Shown one piece after another: positions 1 through 7,100 of a stretch of DNA of 32,002 nucleotides. How positions within the stretch are numbered: position 1 is the first letter of the stretch; every line of letters starts with the position of its first letter. The translations under genes and the position numbers were made by a program. The notes under the pieces are model-generated. The model saw nothing but the letters and a program-made list of their open reading frames with translations, had not been told where the DNA came from and did no database searches. The DNA is from Armatimonadota bacterium. Its GTDB lineage: Bacteria; Armatimonadota; JADLDR01. Where the stretch lies: NCBI GenBank assembly GCA_020846535.1, contig JADLDR010000119.1, positions 1 to 32,002 of the forward strand, written 5' to 3'.

Positions 1-87
1 TCGAAGCCGGTAGGGTTGCCTGTGTTTTACCTCAAAGAAAGAGATTATCTTATTAGGACTTTCGCTTGGCTCTACAAGCAGGGGTGT

Positions 88-182
88 ATCGATCAGTCTG
101 CGAGGAGCGCAAGCGACCAAGCCATCTCCAGACTCAGGTCCAAAACGAGATTGCTGCGGAGCTTTCGCTCCTCGCAATGACA
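88..182. repeat. Dispersed inverted-repeat element, copy 1
   Basis: The left arm begins ATCGATCAGTCTGCGAGGAG and runs to CCATCTC at about 126. The right arm (about 146-182) contains TTTCGCTCCTCGCAATGACA, so the arms form an imperfect hairpin around a short spacer. The same arm occurs at 9625-9716, where both arms match well, and at 28282-28328. It lies directly upstream of the small gene at 206 and supplies the spurious N-terminus of a longer overlapping ORF. Confidence 0.7.
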
Positions 183-205
183 GGCAAGCGAAAGCCCTGC
201 TTATA

Positions 206-542
206 TTGGAGCGACAAACACGCTGGCTGGCAAGCGCCCTGGCCGCCATCGTATTGGGTTCGGGACTCGTTTTCCCTGTCTGCAAGCGCGGGCGAGCAGG
301 GGCGGCGCAATACCACTATCGGATTAGGGGCGCTTTCCCTTTATTTCCTGTCCAGAGGCGACACCCTGCCCGGGCTGATCGGAGCCGCCGGAACGGCTTA
401 TGCCTGCAAGCGTTACGACGATTCGGTCAAGTCCCGCAAAAACCGACAAAAAGTCGCTTACCGCAAGAGCCAGAAGAAGCGATACAGCAACACCTATCGC
501 TCCAGTTACCGGGTCGCCAATACCCGGCAGGCTCGCCGGTAA
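206..542 (+). pseudogene. Small secreted basic protein, frame-broken
   Basis: I do not recognise a family. A TTG at 206 opens a typical signal peptide: MERQTRW followed by the hydrophobic stretch ALAAIVLGSGLVF. Its frame then leads into implausible sequence. The neighbouring frame supplies the rest: SLSASA, a good signal-peptidase AxA site, then GEQGRRNTTIGLGALSL, a second hydrophobic segment (PGLIGAAGTAYA) and a very basic Lys/Arg/Tyr/Ser-rich tail ending at 542. Removing one base in the GTTTTCCC run near 270 joins the two parts into one coherent exported protein of about 111 residues. This could be a real frameshift or an indel error in the homopolymer. A strong terminator follows immediately, supporting 542 as the gene end. 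The start is uncertain because no clear Shine-Dalgarno is seen. Confidence 0.5.
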
Positions 543-563
543 GCATTCTGATATAGCGAAAAA

Positions 564-588
564 GGCCGGGCAATGCCCGGCCTTTTTT
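564..588. terminator. Bidirectional intrinsic terminator
   Basis: The stem GGCCGGGC (564-571) pairs with GCCCGGCC (575-582) around the loop AAT. Six T follow on the plus strand, and an A run precedes the stem and becomes a T run on the minus strand. It therefore serves both the plus gene ending at 542 and the minus gene whose stop codon is at 588-590. Confidence 0.85.
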
Positions 589-1331
589 CATTGACCCCTC
601 ACCAGCCACCCATCCCGCATCACCGGAACGCTGTCGTAGCGGTTCAGGCAGGCGGAGAAGGCCACATCGTCCTCATAACCCATCTCGATCAATTCCTGCC
701 CGCTCTCGCAGTGGCGGAGAAGCGGATCGAGGTTCTCACATACGCCTCGGAAGGCGGCCTCGCATACCAGGGCATCGGGCGATTTTTCGGCGTCCAGGCA
801 AGACAGAATCGCCCCGGCCCCCAGGTAGTCCTCCAGGGCGAACCTGAGCGAGCCTTCCTCGTTCGGCTGCTTCCACCGTTCCCCGCAGGCCAGCACGGTC
901 AGGCCCAGGCCGCTCCATTTCATGGTATCTGCAATCTTCAAAGCTGCCGCCTGCGCGTTGACGATGGCCCCGATGAACAGATACGGCACTTCCGCGGCAT
1001 GGCGGCTGCAAGCCGCCCCGTTGGGGGAAGACAACACGATCTTCGCGCCCGGTTCCGCCTGAAGATAGCTCAGAGGGGACAGCGAAAATCGGCCCTTTGC
1101 CGGCGCGTCCTTCCGGCTGACGGCGGCCTCGCCTCCTATGCGCCGGGCGGCGGCGGCTTTATCCTCCTCTTCGGAGCAGGGGTAGATGAGAGCGCCTCGA
1201 TGCGCGGCAGCAATAACGGCTGTGGAAAAGCTCAGCACGTCTACCACGGCCAGGATATCCCCGCGTTCCGCCGCCTGATGCGCCCCGCGCCGCCCCCAGG
1301 CCAGACGGCAGCGGTACGGCTGCCGGTTCAT
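588..1331 (-). CDS. comB: 2-phosphosulfolactate phosphatase (ComB family)
   Basis: The 247-residue product matches the ComB family, Mg-dependent phosphatases that hydrolyse 2-phosphosulfolactate to 3-sulfolactate in coenzyme M biosynthesis. Characteristic blocks are VDVLSFSTAV (30-39), SSPNGA (101-106), LACGE (147-151) and EDYLGAGAI (167-175). The ATG at 1331 was chosen over an upstream in-frame start because it overlaps the stop of the preceding dioxygenase gene in an ATGA arrangement, which indicates translational coupling. Both are probably transcribed from the promoter at 2244-2272 and end at the terminator at 564-588. No other coenzyme M or sulfonate gene is in the window. Many bacteria carry an isolated ComB homologue, so the true substrate is uncertain even though the family call is firm. 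Confidence 0.85.
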   Translation of the reverse strand: MNRQPYRCRLAWGRRGAHQAAERGDILAVVDVLSFSTAVIAAAHRGALIYPCSEEEDKAAAARRIGGEAAVSRKDAPAKGRFSLSPLSYLQAEPGAKIVLSSPNGAACSRHAAEVPYLFIGAIVNAQAAALKIADTMKWSGLGLTVLACGERWKQPNEEGSLRFALEDYLGAGAILSCLDAEKSPDALVCEAAFRGVCENLDPLLRHCESGQELIEMGYEDDVAFSACLNRYDSVPVMRDGWLVRGQ

Positions 1332-2206
1332 TCGGTCGCAGTCCACGCGCCGTCCTCGATCTCCCACGCACCGACCGAATCCCGCCGATACAGCACCGGA
1401 AAGAACGGCCCGGCAAAGGGATCGCCGTCCCTGCCGCTGAGGAGGCGGACATTGACATGGCCCTCGTTCGGGGTTCCGGCCCGGTAGCGCGTGCCTTCGG
1501 GCAACAAATGGATCACCAGGGAACGGCGGGGACGCAGGCTGCGGTTGGGGCCGCTGCCGTGGAGGGTCATGCAGTGGTGGAAGCTCAAAGAACCGGCGGG
1601 CAGGATGCAGGGAACAGGCTCCAGCTTGCGTCCTGCGGCGGCCTCGATGCGCTCTTCCAGCCCGGCCAGATTCTGGTCGTAGAAATCGCCTTCCGGGATC
1701 AGGCCCCAGCGGTGGCTGCCGGGAACGACCTTCATGCAGCCGTTTTCCTCGTCCACGTCATCCAGGGCGACCCAGGCGGTCAGCATTTGGGCAGGCTCGG
1801 CGCACTGCCAGTAGCCGTAGTCCTGGTGCCAGCCCACCTGTCCGGACTCGCCGCTCTGAGGGGGCTTGAAGAGCAATTGATCGTGCCAGAGGCGGATCGC
1901 TTTCGCTCCGGTCAGCGCCGCCGCCATCGCCCCGATGACAGGGCTTAAGGCCAGGCGGGAGATGACCGAATCCGTCCAGTAGGCGTTATTGACCTGAACG
2001 ATTTTGTCCGCCGGCTCTCCGGCCTCCGGGCTGCGGCTGAGGGGCAGGCGGGCTGTCTCATATTCGCCGGCCACCACCCGGGCCAGATGATCTCGCAGCG
2101 ATTCCAGGGCCTCATCGGAAAGAATGCGGGGAGCCAGCCAGTAGCCGTGTTCGCGATAGAAGCGGATATCCGCCGCGCCGGGCGTCGGGAGATCGTATTC
2201 GGGCAT
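1328..2206 (-). CDS. Phytanoyl-CoA dioxygenase (PhyH) family protein
   Basis: The 292-residue product is a non-haem Fe(II)/2-oxoglutarate-dependent dioxygenase of the PhyH family. The iron-binding facial triad is visible: H127-x-D129 in GWHQDYGYW, and H216 in MTLHGSGPN. Downstream arginines (R225-R228) are the probable 2-oxoglutarate carboxylate ligands. Further family blocks are WVALDDVDEENGCM and VPGSHRWG. The ATG at 2206 is preceded by AAGGAG at a good distance. It is the first gene of a two-gene operon with comB, overlapping it by four bases. Members act on diverse small molecules (ectoine, phosphonates, sulfonates, acyl chains). The substrate cannot be read from sequence, although the coupling to comB hints at an organosulfur or organophosphate compound. 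Confidence 0.85.
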   Translation of the reverse strand: MPEYDLPTPGAADIRFYREHGYWLAPRILSDEALESLRDHLARVVAGEYETARLPLSRSPEAGEPADKIVQVNNAYWTDSVISRLALSPVIGAMAAALTGAKAIRLWHDQLLFKPPQSGESGQVGWHQDYGYWQCAEPAQMLTAWVALDDVDEENGCMKVVPGSHRWGLIPEGDFYDQNLAGLEERIEAAAGRKLEPVPCILPAGSLSFHHCMTLHGSGPNRSLRPRRSLVIHLLPEGTRYRAGTPNEGHVNVRLLSGRDGDPFAGPFFPVLYRRDSVGAWEIEDGAWTATE

Positions 2207-2243
2207 ATTGCGCTCCTTGCAGGGGACGATACATTCTCCTTTA

Positions 2244-2272
2244 AGGATACCCTATCTTGGTCGGGCTGGCAA
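2244..2272 (-). promoter_or_regulatory. Sigma-70-type promoter for the phyH-comB pair
   Basis: Read on the minus strand: TTGCCA (2272-2267), a 17-nt spacer, then TATCCT (2249-2244). Transcription would start near 2237, about 30 nt before the ATG at 2206. It sits in the 70 bp between rsgA and the dioxygenase gene. Confidence 0.55.
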
Positions 2273-2276
2273 ATGC

Positions 2277-3344
2277 CTACTCCCTGGTTTTAACCTTCCG
2301 GAGCATCTTGCCGAACATCCGGTTCTGCTGCCTCAAAAGGAGAGCCGCCTGCCTGTCCTGTTTGGCGGAAAGGTGAAGCAGCTCGCGCTGGAGCCTCCGG
2401 TAGCTGTCCAGGCGTCCTTCATCCAGAGAGCCGTCGGCGATAGCCTTCCGGATGCGGCAGCCCGGCTCGCTGCGGTGCTGGCAGTCCGGGAAGCGGCAGG
2501 CGGAAGCGAGGGCCTCGATATCCTGAAAGGTTTCCGAAACCCCTTCCCGGGCGTTCCACAACGAGAGTTCGCGGATGCCCGGCGTATCGATCACCCAGGC
2601 CCCGCCCGGCAGCAGAAGGGCCTGCCTGTGGGTGGTGGTATGCCTTCCCCGCGAATCGTCCTCCCGGACCTCCTGTACCCGCATAGTTTCTCTACCCATC
2701 AGATGGTTGATGATAGTGGATTTCCCCACGCCCGAAGAACCCAGCAGGGCCACGGTCCGGCCTTTCTTGAGGTACGGCTCCAGAGCGTCCAGCCCTTCCC
2801 CTTTCCCGGCGCTCATGACCAGCACATCCGCCCCGAAGGCGGCTTCCCGTACGTCCCGCAGGCGTTTGGATGCCTCCGGGCAAAGGTCGGCCTTGTTCAA
2901 AATCACTATCGGGAGCGCCCCGCTTTCCCAGGCGGTCGCCATATACCGCTCCAGTCGCCGGAGATTGTAGTTCATATCCAGGCCCATCACGATAAAAACG
3001 GTATCGATATTGGCGGCCAGCACCTGCTCCTCCGCCGGGGTATACGGCTCCTTGCGGGTGAATTGGCTCTTCCGCTCCAGGATGCGATGGATGACCGCCT
3101 TCGGCGGCGTTTCCTCCAGGACCCTGACCGCCGCCCAGTCGCCCACCACCGGCAAATCCTCCCGGCCCGCTGCCCCGTAGAGCATCCTGCCGGCCACGAT
3201 CCCCGGCATCTCTCCCGATTCGGTATAGACCGCGTAGAGATGCTTCTGCTGCAATGTCACCCGCCCCGCCGCGAACCCTTCGGCCCCTATCAAAGCGAAC
3301 TGCTTTTCAAAGAACCCGTCCCAGCCCAGGTCTTCCAGATTCAT
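2277..3344 (-). CDS. rsgA: Ribosome small-subunit-dependent GTPase RsgA
   Basis: The 355-residue product is a circularly permuted GTPase that acts in late 30S ribosome maturation. The order of motifs proves the permutation: G4 NKAD (150-153) precedes G1 GSSGVGKS (202-209), then G2 GRHTTTHR (233-240) and G3 DTPG (253-256). An N-terminal OB-fold region (about 30-100) comes first. The C-terminal zinc site uses C283, C288, H290 and C296. I chose the ATG at 3344 because GGAGG lies upstream and the longer in-frame N-terminus has no family similarity. The gene is divergent from the FAD/Fe-S gene at 3545, with a perfect inverted repeat between them. It ends just before the phyH promoter with no clear terminator. 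It is a housekeeping gene with intact motifs. Confidence 0.95.
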   Translation of the reverse strand: MNLEDLGWDGFFEKQFALIGAEGFAAGRVTLQQKHLYAVYTESGEMPGIVAGRMLYGAAGREDLPVVGDWAAVRVLEETPPKAVIHRILERKSQFTRKEPYTPAEEQVLAANIDTVFIVMGLDMNYNLRRLERYMATAWESGALPIVILNKADLCPEASKRLRDVREAAFGADVLVMSAGKGEGLDALEPYLKKGRTVALLGSSGVGKSTIINHLMGRETMRVQEVREDDSRGRHTTTHRQALLLPGGAWVIDTPGIRELSLWNAREGVSETFQDIEALASACRFPDCQHRSEPGCRIRKAIADGSLDEGRLDSYRRLQRELLHLSAKQDRQAALLLRQQNRMFGKMLRKVKTRE

Positions 3345-3400
3345 GGATGATTTTGCCTCCGCTAAAACTCGCAAAGCTGTTAATACATGCCGGTTTCTAT

Positions 3401-3432
3401 ATCGCTTCCCTTGTCTTGGCAAGGGAAGCGAT
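3401..3432. promoter_or_regulatory. Perfect 13-bp inverted repeat in a divergent intergenic region
   Basis: ATCGCTTCCCTTG (3401-3413) and its exact complement CAAGGGAAGCGAT (3420-3432) flank the six-base spacer TCTTGG. It lies between the starts of rsgA (3344, minus) and the FAD/Fe-S gene (3545, plus). Weak promoter-like hexamers overlap it: TTGCCA with TAGAAA on the minus strand, and TTGGCA with TGGATA on the plus strand, each at 17-nt spacing. It could be an operator for a dimeric repressor or simply an RNA hairpin. No poly-T follows. Confidence 0.45.
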
Positions 3433-3544
3433 GCTTTGTGGATATTTGCTGTACTCTATATCGCCTGTCCCCCGATTCCTGCTAATGAAGGATTTCCCCC
3501 TTTTCTTCCGAAATTTATCTGAAAGCCTGTTTCGGGAGCCGTTC

Positions 3545-6439
3545 ATGTCCTTTCTGGAAAACCACCCCGCCGCAAAAGCCCTGGAAGCCGACCTCAGAAG
3601 CGTTCTGGAGGGCGATGTCCTCTTCGACCACGTTTCTCGCCTTCTCTACAGCACCGATGCCAGCATCTACCAGATCGAGCCGATAGGGGTGGTGATCCCG
3701 AAAACGGAGGAAGATGTCTACAGGGCGCTCGAAACGGCGGCCCGGCATCAGGCTCCGGTCATCTCACGCGGCGGGGGAACCTCGCTTGCAGGCCAGACGG
3801 TGGGCTGCGCCCTCCAGATCGATTTCTCGCGCCATCTCAACCGGGTTCTGGAGATCGATGAAGAACAAAGGACTGCCAGGGTTCAGCCCGGCCTCGTTCT
3901 CGACGAACTGAATGCCGTCCTGAAGCCGTGCGGCCTGATGTTCGGCCCCGATGTCGCTACCAGCAACCGGGCCACCCTGGGCGGCATGATCGGCAACAAC
4001 TCTTCCGGAGCCCGATCCCTGCTTTACGGCAAAACCGTGGATAACGTCCTGGAACTCAAAACGATCCTTTCGAGCGGCGAAACGGCAGTCTTCGCACAGG
4101 CCGACCCTGCCGCCCGCGCCGGGGATGCAAGCCACGAAGCCTGCCTCTACCGGGATCTCCCGTCTCTCATCGCAGAGTACGAGCGCGAGATCCGCGCCCG
4201 CTTTCCGCAAATCCAGCGCCGGGTCGGGGGCTACAATCTGGATGAACTCCTGCCGGGCCGTCCTTTCAATCTGGCGAAACTGATGATCGGCTCCGAAGGA
4301 ACGCTGGGAACGGTGACCGAGGCCCGCCTGTCGCTCGTTCCCACGCCCGGAAGTAAGGCCCTTCTGGTCGTCCACTTTCATGAACTCCTCGCCGCGATGG
4401 AGGCGGTCCCCGCGGTCCTGGAATACAGCCCGGCGGCCATCGAACTGCTGGATGACATGGTGCTGGGTCTCACCCGCCAATCGCTCGAATATTCGCGCTC
4501 CCTGACCTTTATGGAGGGCGATCCGCAGGCCCTTCTTCTGGTGGAAGTCTACGGCGATACCGCGGAGGAGGCAGCCGCCCGCATCGAATTCCTCGCCTCG
4601 GCCCTGAAAGAGCAGTGCATCGGCTATGCCCACCTTCCATGCCTGACGCCCGAGTTCCAGGCCCACGTCTGGCGCGTCCGGAAGGCCGGCCTGGGCCTGC
4701 TGCTGGGGATGAAGGGCGACGCCAAGCCCGCCACCGCGGTGGAGGATACGGCAGTCGCCCCGGAACATCTGGCGGCTTATGTAGCCCGCTTCAAGGAGAT
4801 CGTGGCCTCCCATGGCACGACCGCCGGTTTCTACGGCCATGCCTCGGTCGGCTGCCTCCACATCCGCCCGGTCATCAATCTGAAATCCCCGGAAGGCGTC
4901 AAAACCCTCCGCACCCTCTCGGAAGAAGTGCTGGAACTGGTGTTGGAGTTCGGAGGGTCGATGTCCGCGGAACATGGGGACGGCCTGCTCCGGAGCTGCT
5001 GGAACGAGCGGTTCTTCGGCCCAGAGCTATACCGCGCCTTCCGCCGGGTGAAGGGCCTCTTCGACCCTCAGAACCGGTTGAATCCCGGTAAAATCGTGGA
5101 CGCTCCCTTTCTGACCGAAAACCTGCGCTACGGCCCGGGCTACCGGGCGCTGGAGATCCGCACCCACCTCGATTTCTCCCGAGAAGGCGGGTTCGATAGG
5201 GCGGTGGAACTCTGCAACGGGGCTGGCGTCTGCCGCAAGACCCTGGAAGGCACGATGTGCCCTTCCTTTATGGTCACCCGCGATGAGAGGCACTCCACCC
5301 GCGGGCGAGCCAATATCCTGCGGGCGATCCTTTCGGGCCATCTCCCTGCCGAGGAGTTCACAGGCCAAAAGCTTTTCGATGCGCTGGACCTCTGCCTGGA
5401 ATGCAAGTCTTGCAAGGCCGAATGCCCCTCGAATGTCGATATGGCGAAGCTCAAATACGAATTCCTGGCCCACTACCACAAGACGCACGGCTACCCCTTG
5501 CGCGCCCGCCTCTTCGGGAATATCGAGACCCTGAGCCGCCTGGGGAGCGCCACAGCCCCCCTCTCGAACTGGCTTCTCCAGACCCCTCTGATGGGCTGGC
5601 TCCAGGCCCGTCTGGGTATCCACCCGGGCCGCCGCCTGCCGACCTTCGCCCGGCGCACCTTTTTCAAATGGTTCGTGCGGCATCCCGCGCCCATCGGCGA
5701 CCCGCCCCAGGTGATCCTTTTCCACGATACCTTTATGAACCACAACGATCCGCAGATCGGCATGGCGGCCACCGAAGTTCTGGAGCGGGCTGGGTTCGAG
5801 GTGGTGCTGGTTCCGAAGAAATGCTGCGGGCGGCCCATGATCTCCAAGGGGCTGCTGGATCAGGCCCGGGCCAATGCCGTCTATAACGTCAGGCTGCTGG
5901 CCCCTTATGTCCGGCAGGGCCTTCCCATCGTCGGCTGCGAACCGAGCTGTCTCCTTACCTTAAGAGACGAATACCCCGATCTGGTCGGCGGGGATGACGC
6001 GGAGGCGGTGGCGCAAAACAGCTTTCTGTTCGAGGAGTTCATGCTGCGCGTCCTGTCCGAAAAGCCGCTTGCCTTCAAATCCGATCTGATCAAGGCGATC
6101 TTTCACGGCCACTGCCACCAGAAGGCGCTGGCCGGAACGAAGCCTTCCATGGAACTCCTGAAGCGGGCCGGGGTGGAGGCCGAAGAGCTGGACAGCGGGT
6201 GCTGCGGCATGGCCGGGGCCTTCGGCTATGAATCCGAGCATTACGAAATCTCCATCGCCCTGGCTCGGAGAAAGCTGATCCCGGCCATCCGATCCACCCC
6301 AGAAGATACCCTCATCATCTCCGACGGAACCTCCTGCCGCCAGCAGATTCACCAGTTGTCCGGAAGGCGCGCCCTCCATATCGCCGAAGTGATCCAACGA
6401 CGCCTGGCAAACGCCCAAAAGGATAAAACTTCACCATAA
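3545..6439 (+). CDS. FAD-linked oxidase fused to Fe-S/CCG reductase (GlcD-GlcF-like, YdiJ type)
   Basis: The 964-residue product fuses a flavin dehydrogenase to an iron-sulfur subunit, the architecture of YdiJ-like D-2-hydroxyacid (D-2-hydroxyglutarate or D-lactate) dehydrogenases. The PCMH FAD domain (about 40-270) has RGGGTSLAGQ (75-84) and a GNNSSGA segment (150-156). The FAD-oxidase C domain has SAEHGDG (474-480) and ends with RLNPGKIV. The ferredoxin region has C557, C563 and C572 plus the full cluster C617-x2-C620-x2-C623-x3-C627-P. Two cysteine-rich CCG modules follow (CCGRP at 760, CCGMAG at 886, with GHCHQK near 855). The ATG at 3545 has GGGAG six bases upstream, while earlier in-frame ATGs lack a ribosome site. 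The protein is probably cytoplasmic or membrane-associated, passing electrons from a 2-hydroxyacid to the quinone pool. The precise substrate is not determinable. Confidence 0.88.
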   Translation: MSFLENHPAAKALEADLRSVLEGDVLFDHVSRLLYSTDASIYQIEPIGVVIPKTEEDVYRALETAARHQAPVISRGGGTSLAGQTVGCALQIDFSRHLNRVLEIDEEQRTARVQPGLVLDELNAVLKPCGLMFGPDVATSNRATLGGMIGNNSSGARSLLYGKTVDNVLELKTILSSGETAVFAQADPAARAGDASHEACLYRDLPSLIAEYEREIRARFPQIQRRVGGYNLDELLPGRPFNLAKLMIGSEGTLGTVTEARLSLVPTPGSKALLVVHFHELLAAMEAVPAVLEYSPAAIELLDDMVLGLTRQSLEYSRSLTFMEGDPQALLLVEVYGDTAEEAAARIEFLASALKEQCIGYAHLPCLTPEFQAHVWRVRKAGLGLLLGMKGDAKPATAVEDTAVAPEHLAAYVARFKEIVASHGTTAGFYGHASVGCLHIRPVINLKSPEGVKTLRTLSEEVLELVLEFGGSMSAEHGDGLLRSCWNERFFGPELYRAFRRVKGLFDPQNRLNPGKIVDAPFLTENLRYGPGYRALEIRTHLDFSREGGFDRAVELCNGAGVCRKTLEGTMCPSFMVTRDERHSTRGRANILRAILSGHLPAEEFTGQKLFDALDLCLECKSCKAECPSNVDMAKLKYEFLAHYHKTHGYPLRARLFGNIETLSRLGSATAPLSNWLLQTPLMGWLQARLGIHPGRRLPTFARRTFFKWFVRHPAPIGDPPQVILFHDTFMNHNDPQIGMAATEVLERAGFEVVLVPKKCCGRPMISKGLLDQARANAVYNVRLLAPYVRQGLPIVGCEPSCLLTLRDEYPDLVGGDDAEAVAQNSFLFEEFMLRVLSEKPLAFKSDLIKAIFHGHCHQKALAGTKPSMELLKRAGVEAEELDSGCCGMAGAFGYESEHYEISIALARRKLIPAIRSTPEDTLIISDGTSCRQQIHQLSGRRALHIAEVIQRRLANAQKDKTSP

Positions 6440-7089
6440 CCGACAGCCCGAACCTGCCTGGAGTTCATCCGTGCCAAGCTTTCGATGCCCTTCCCCTGGG
6501 GGCGCACTGCTACCGTCTGGAGCCGGGCGGGTGCCCGATTTTCGAGGGCGGCAACTGCGCTTCGGATGATCTTCTCGGGACCTCCCACCGATCCCTGATC
6601 GGCCTGACCATTGAGGACGAGGAGCCTGTCCGCACGATGGCCGCCCGCACCCTGGAATCTCACGGCTACCGCGTCCTGACTGCCCCGGACGCAAAAAGCG
6701 CCCTGACGGTCGCCGATCCGGCCGACCTGCTTATCACCGATGTCATCATGCCCCGGATGAGCGGCCCTGACCTGGCCCAGGCCATGCTCAAGCGATCCCC
6801 CGGCCTGAAAGTCCTCTATATCTCCGGCTACACCACCAGCGACCTGTCGCACACCGACCTGCCCTTCGGAGGCGGCAACCTCCTCACCAAGCCCTTCACC
6901 CCGGCCCTTCTGGCCCTGAAGGTGCGCGAAGTGCTGGATGCAAAGGAATTCGGGTATGGGGCGTTTACTTATCCGCTGAGGCAGATGTGTAGGGCGGGCG
7001 AATATCCACCTGCCCTACACACCCGTTATTCCTTCGCCCCGAAGCAGGAATCTTCCCCGGCCTCCCGAATAGGAAGTAAAAACCCTTGA
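6427..7089 (+). pseudogene. Remnant of a PAS...receiver hybrid sensor kinase (internal deletion)
   Basis: One open frame begins after the TAA at 6424 but has no ATG, GTG or TTG before the ATG at 6637, which is inside the receiver domain. Its first part (about 6481-6609: FDALPLGAHCYRLEP, then LIGLTI) resembles the beginning of a PAS domain. At TIEDEEPVR it passes abruptly into a receiver domain: the acidic pocket EDEE, phosphoacceptor Asp in LITDVIMPRMSG, ISGYT and the Lys of TKPFTP, ending near VLDA (about 6942). The rest of PAS and the whole HisKA/HATPase core are missing. This fits an in-frame deletion between two similar stretches (PAS TIEE and receiver VEDE). The tail to 7089 is random sequence and includes a hairpin. 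A standalone receiver from 6637 would lack the first beta strand and the acidic pocket, so function is unlikely. Confidence 0.65.
6987..7020. repeat. Small hairpin repeat
   Basis: GTGTAGGGCGGG (6987-6998) pairs with CCTGCCCTACAC (7009-7020) with one mismatch around a ten-base loop. It lies between the kinase remnant and the metallohydrolase gene. No T run follows, so it looks more like a dispersed intergenic palindrome than a classical terminator. Confidence 0.55.
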
Positions 7090-7100
7090 AGGAGGTTCCC

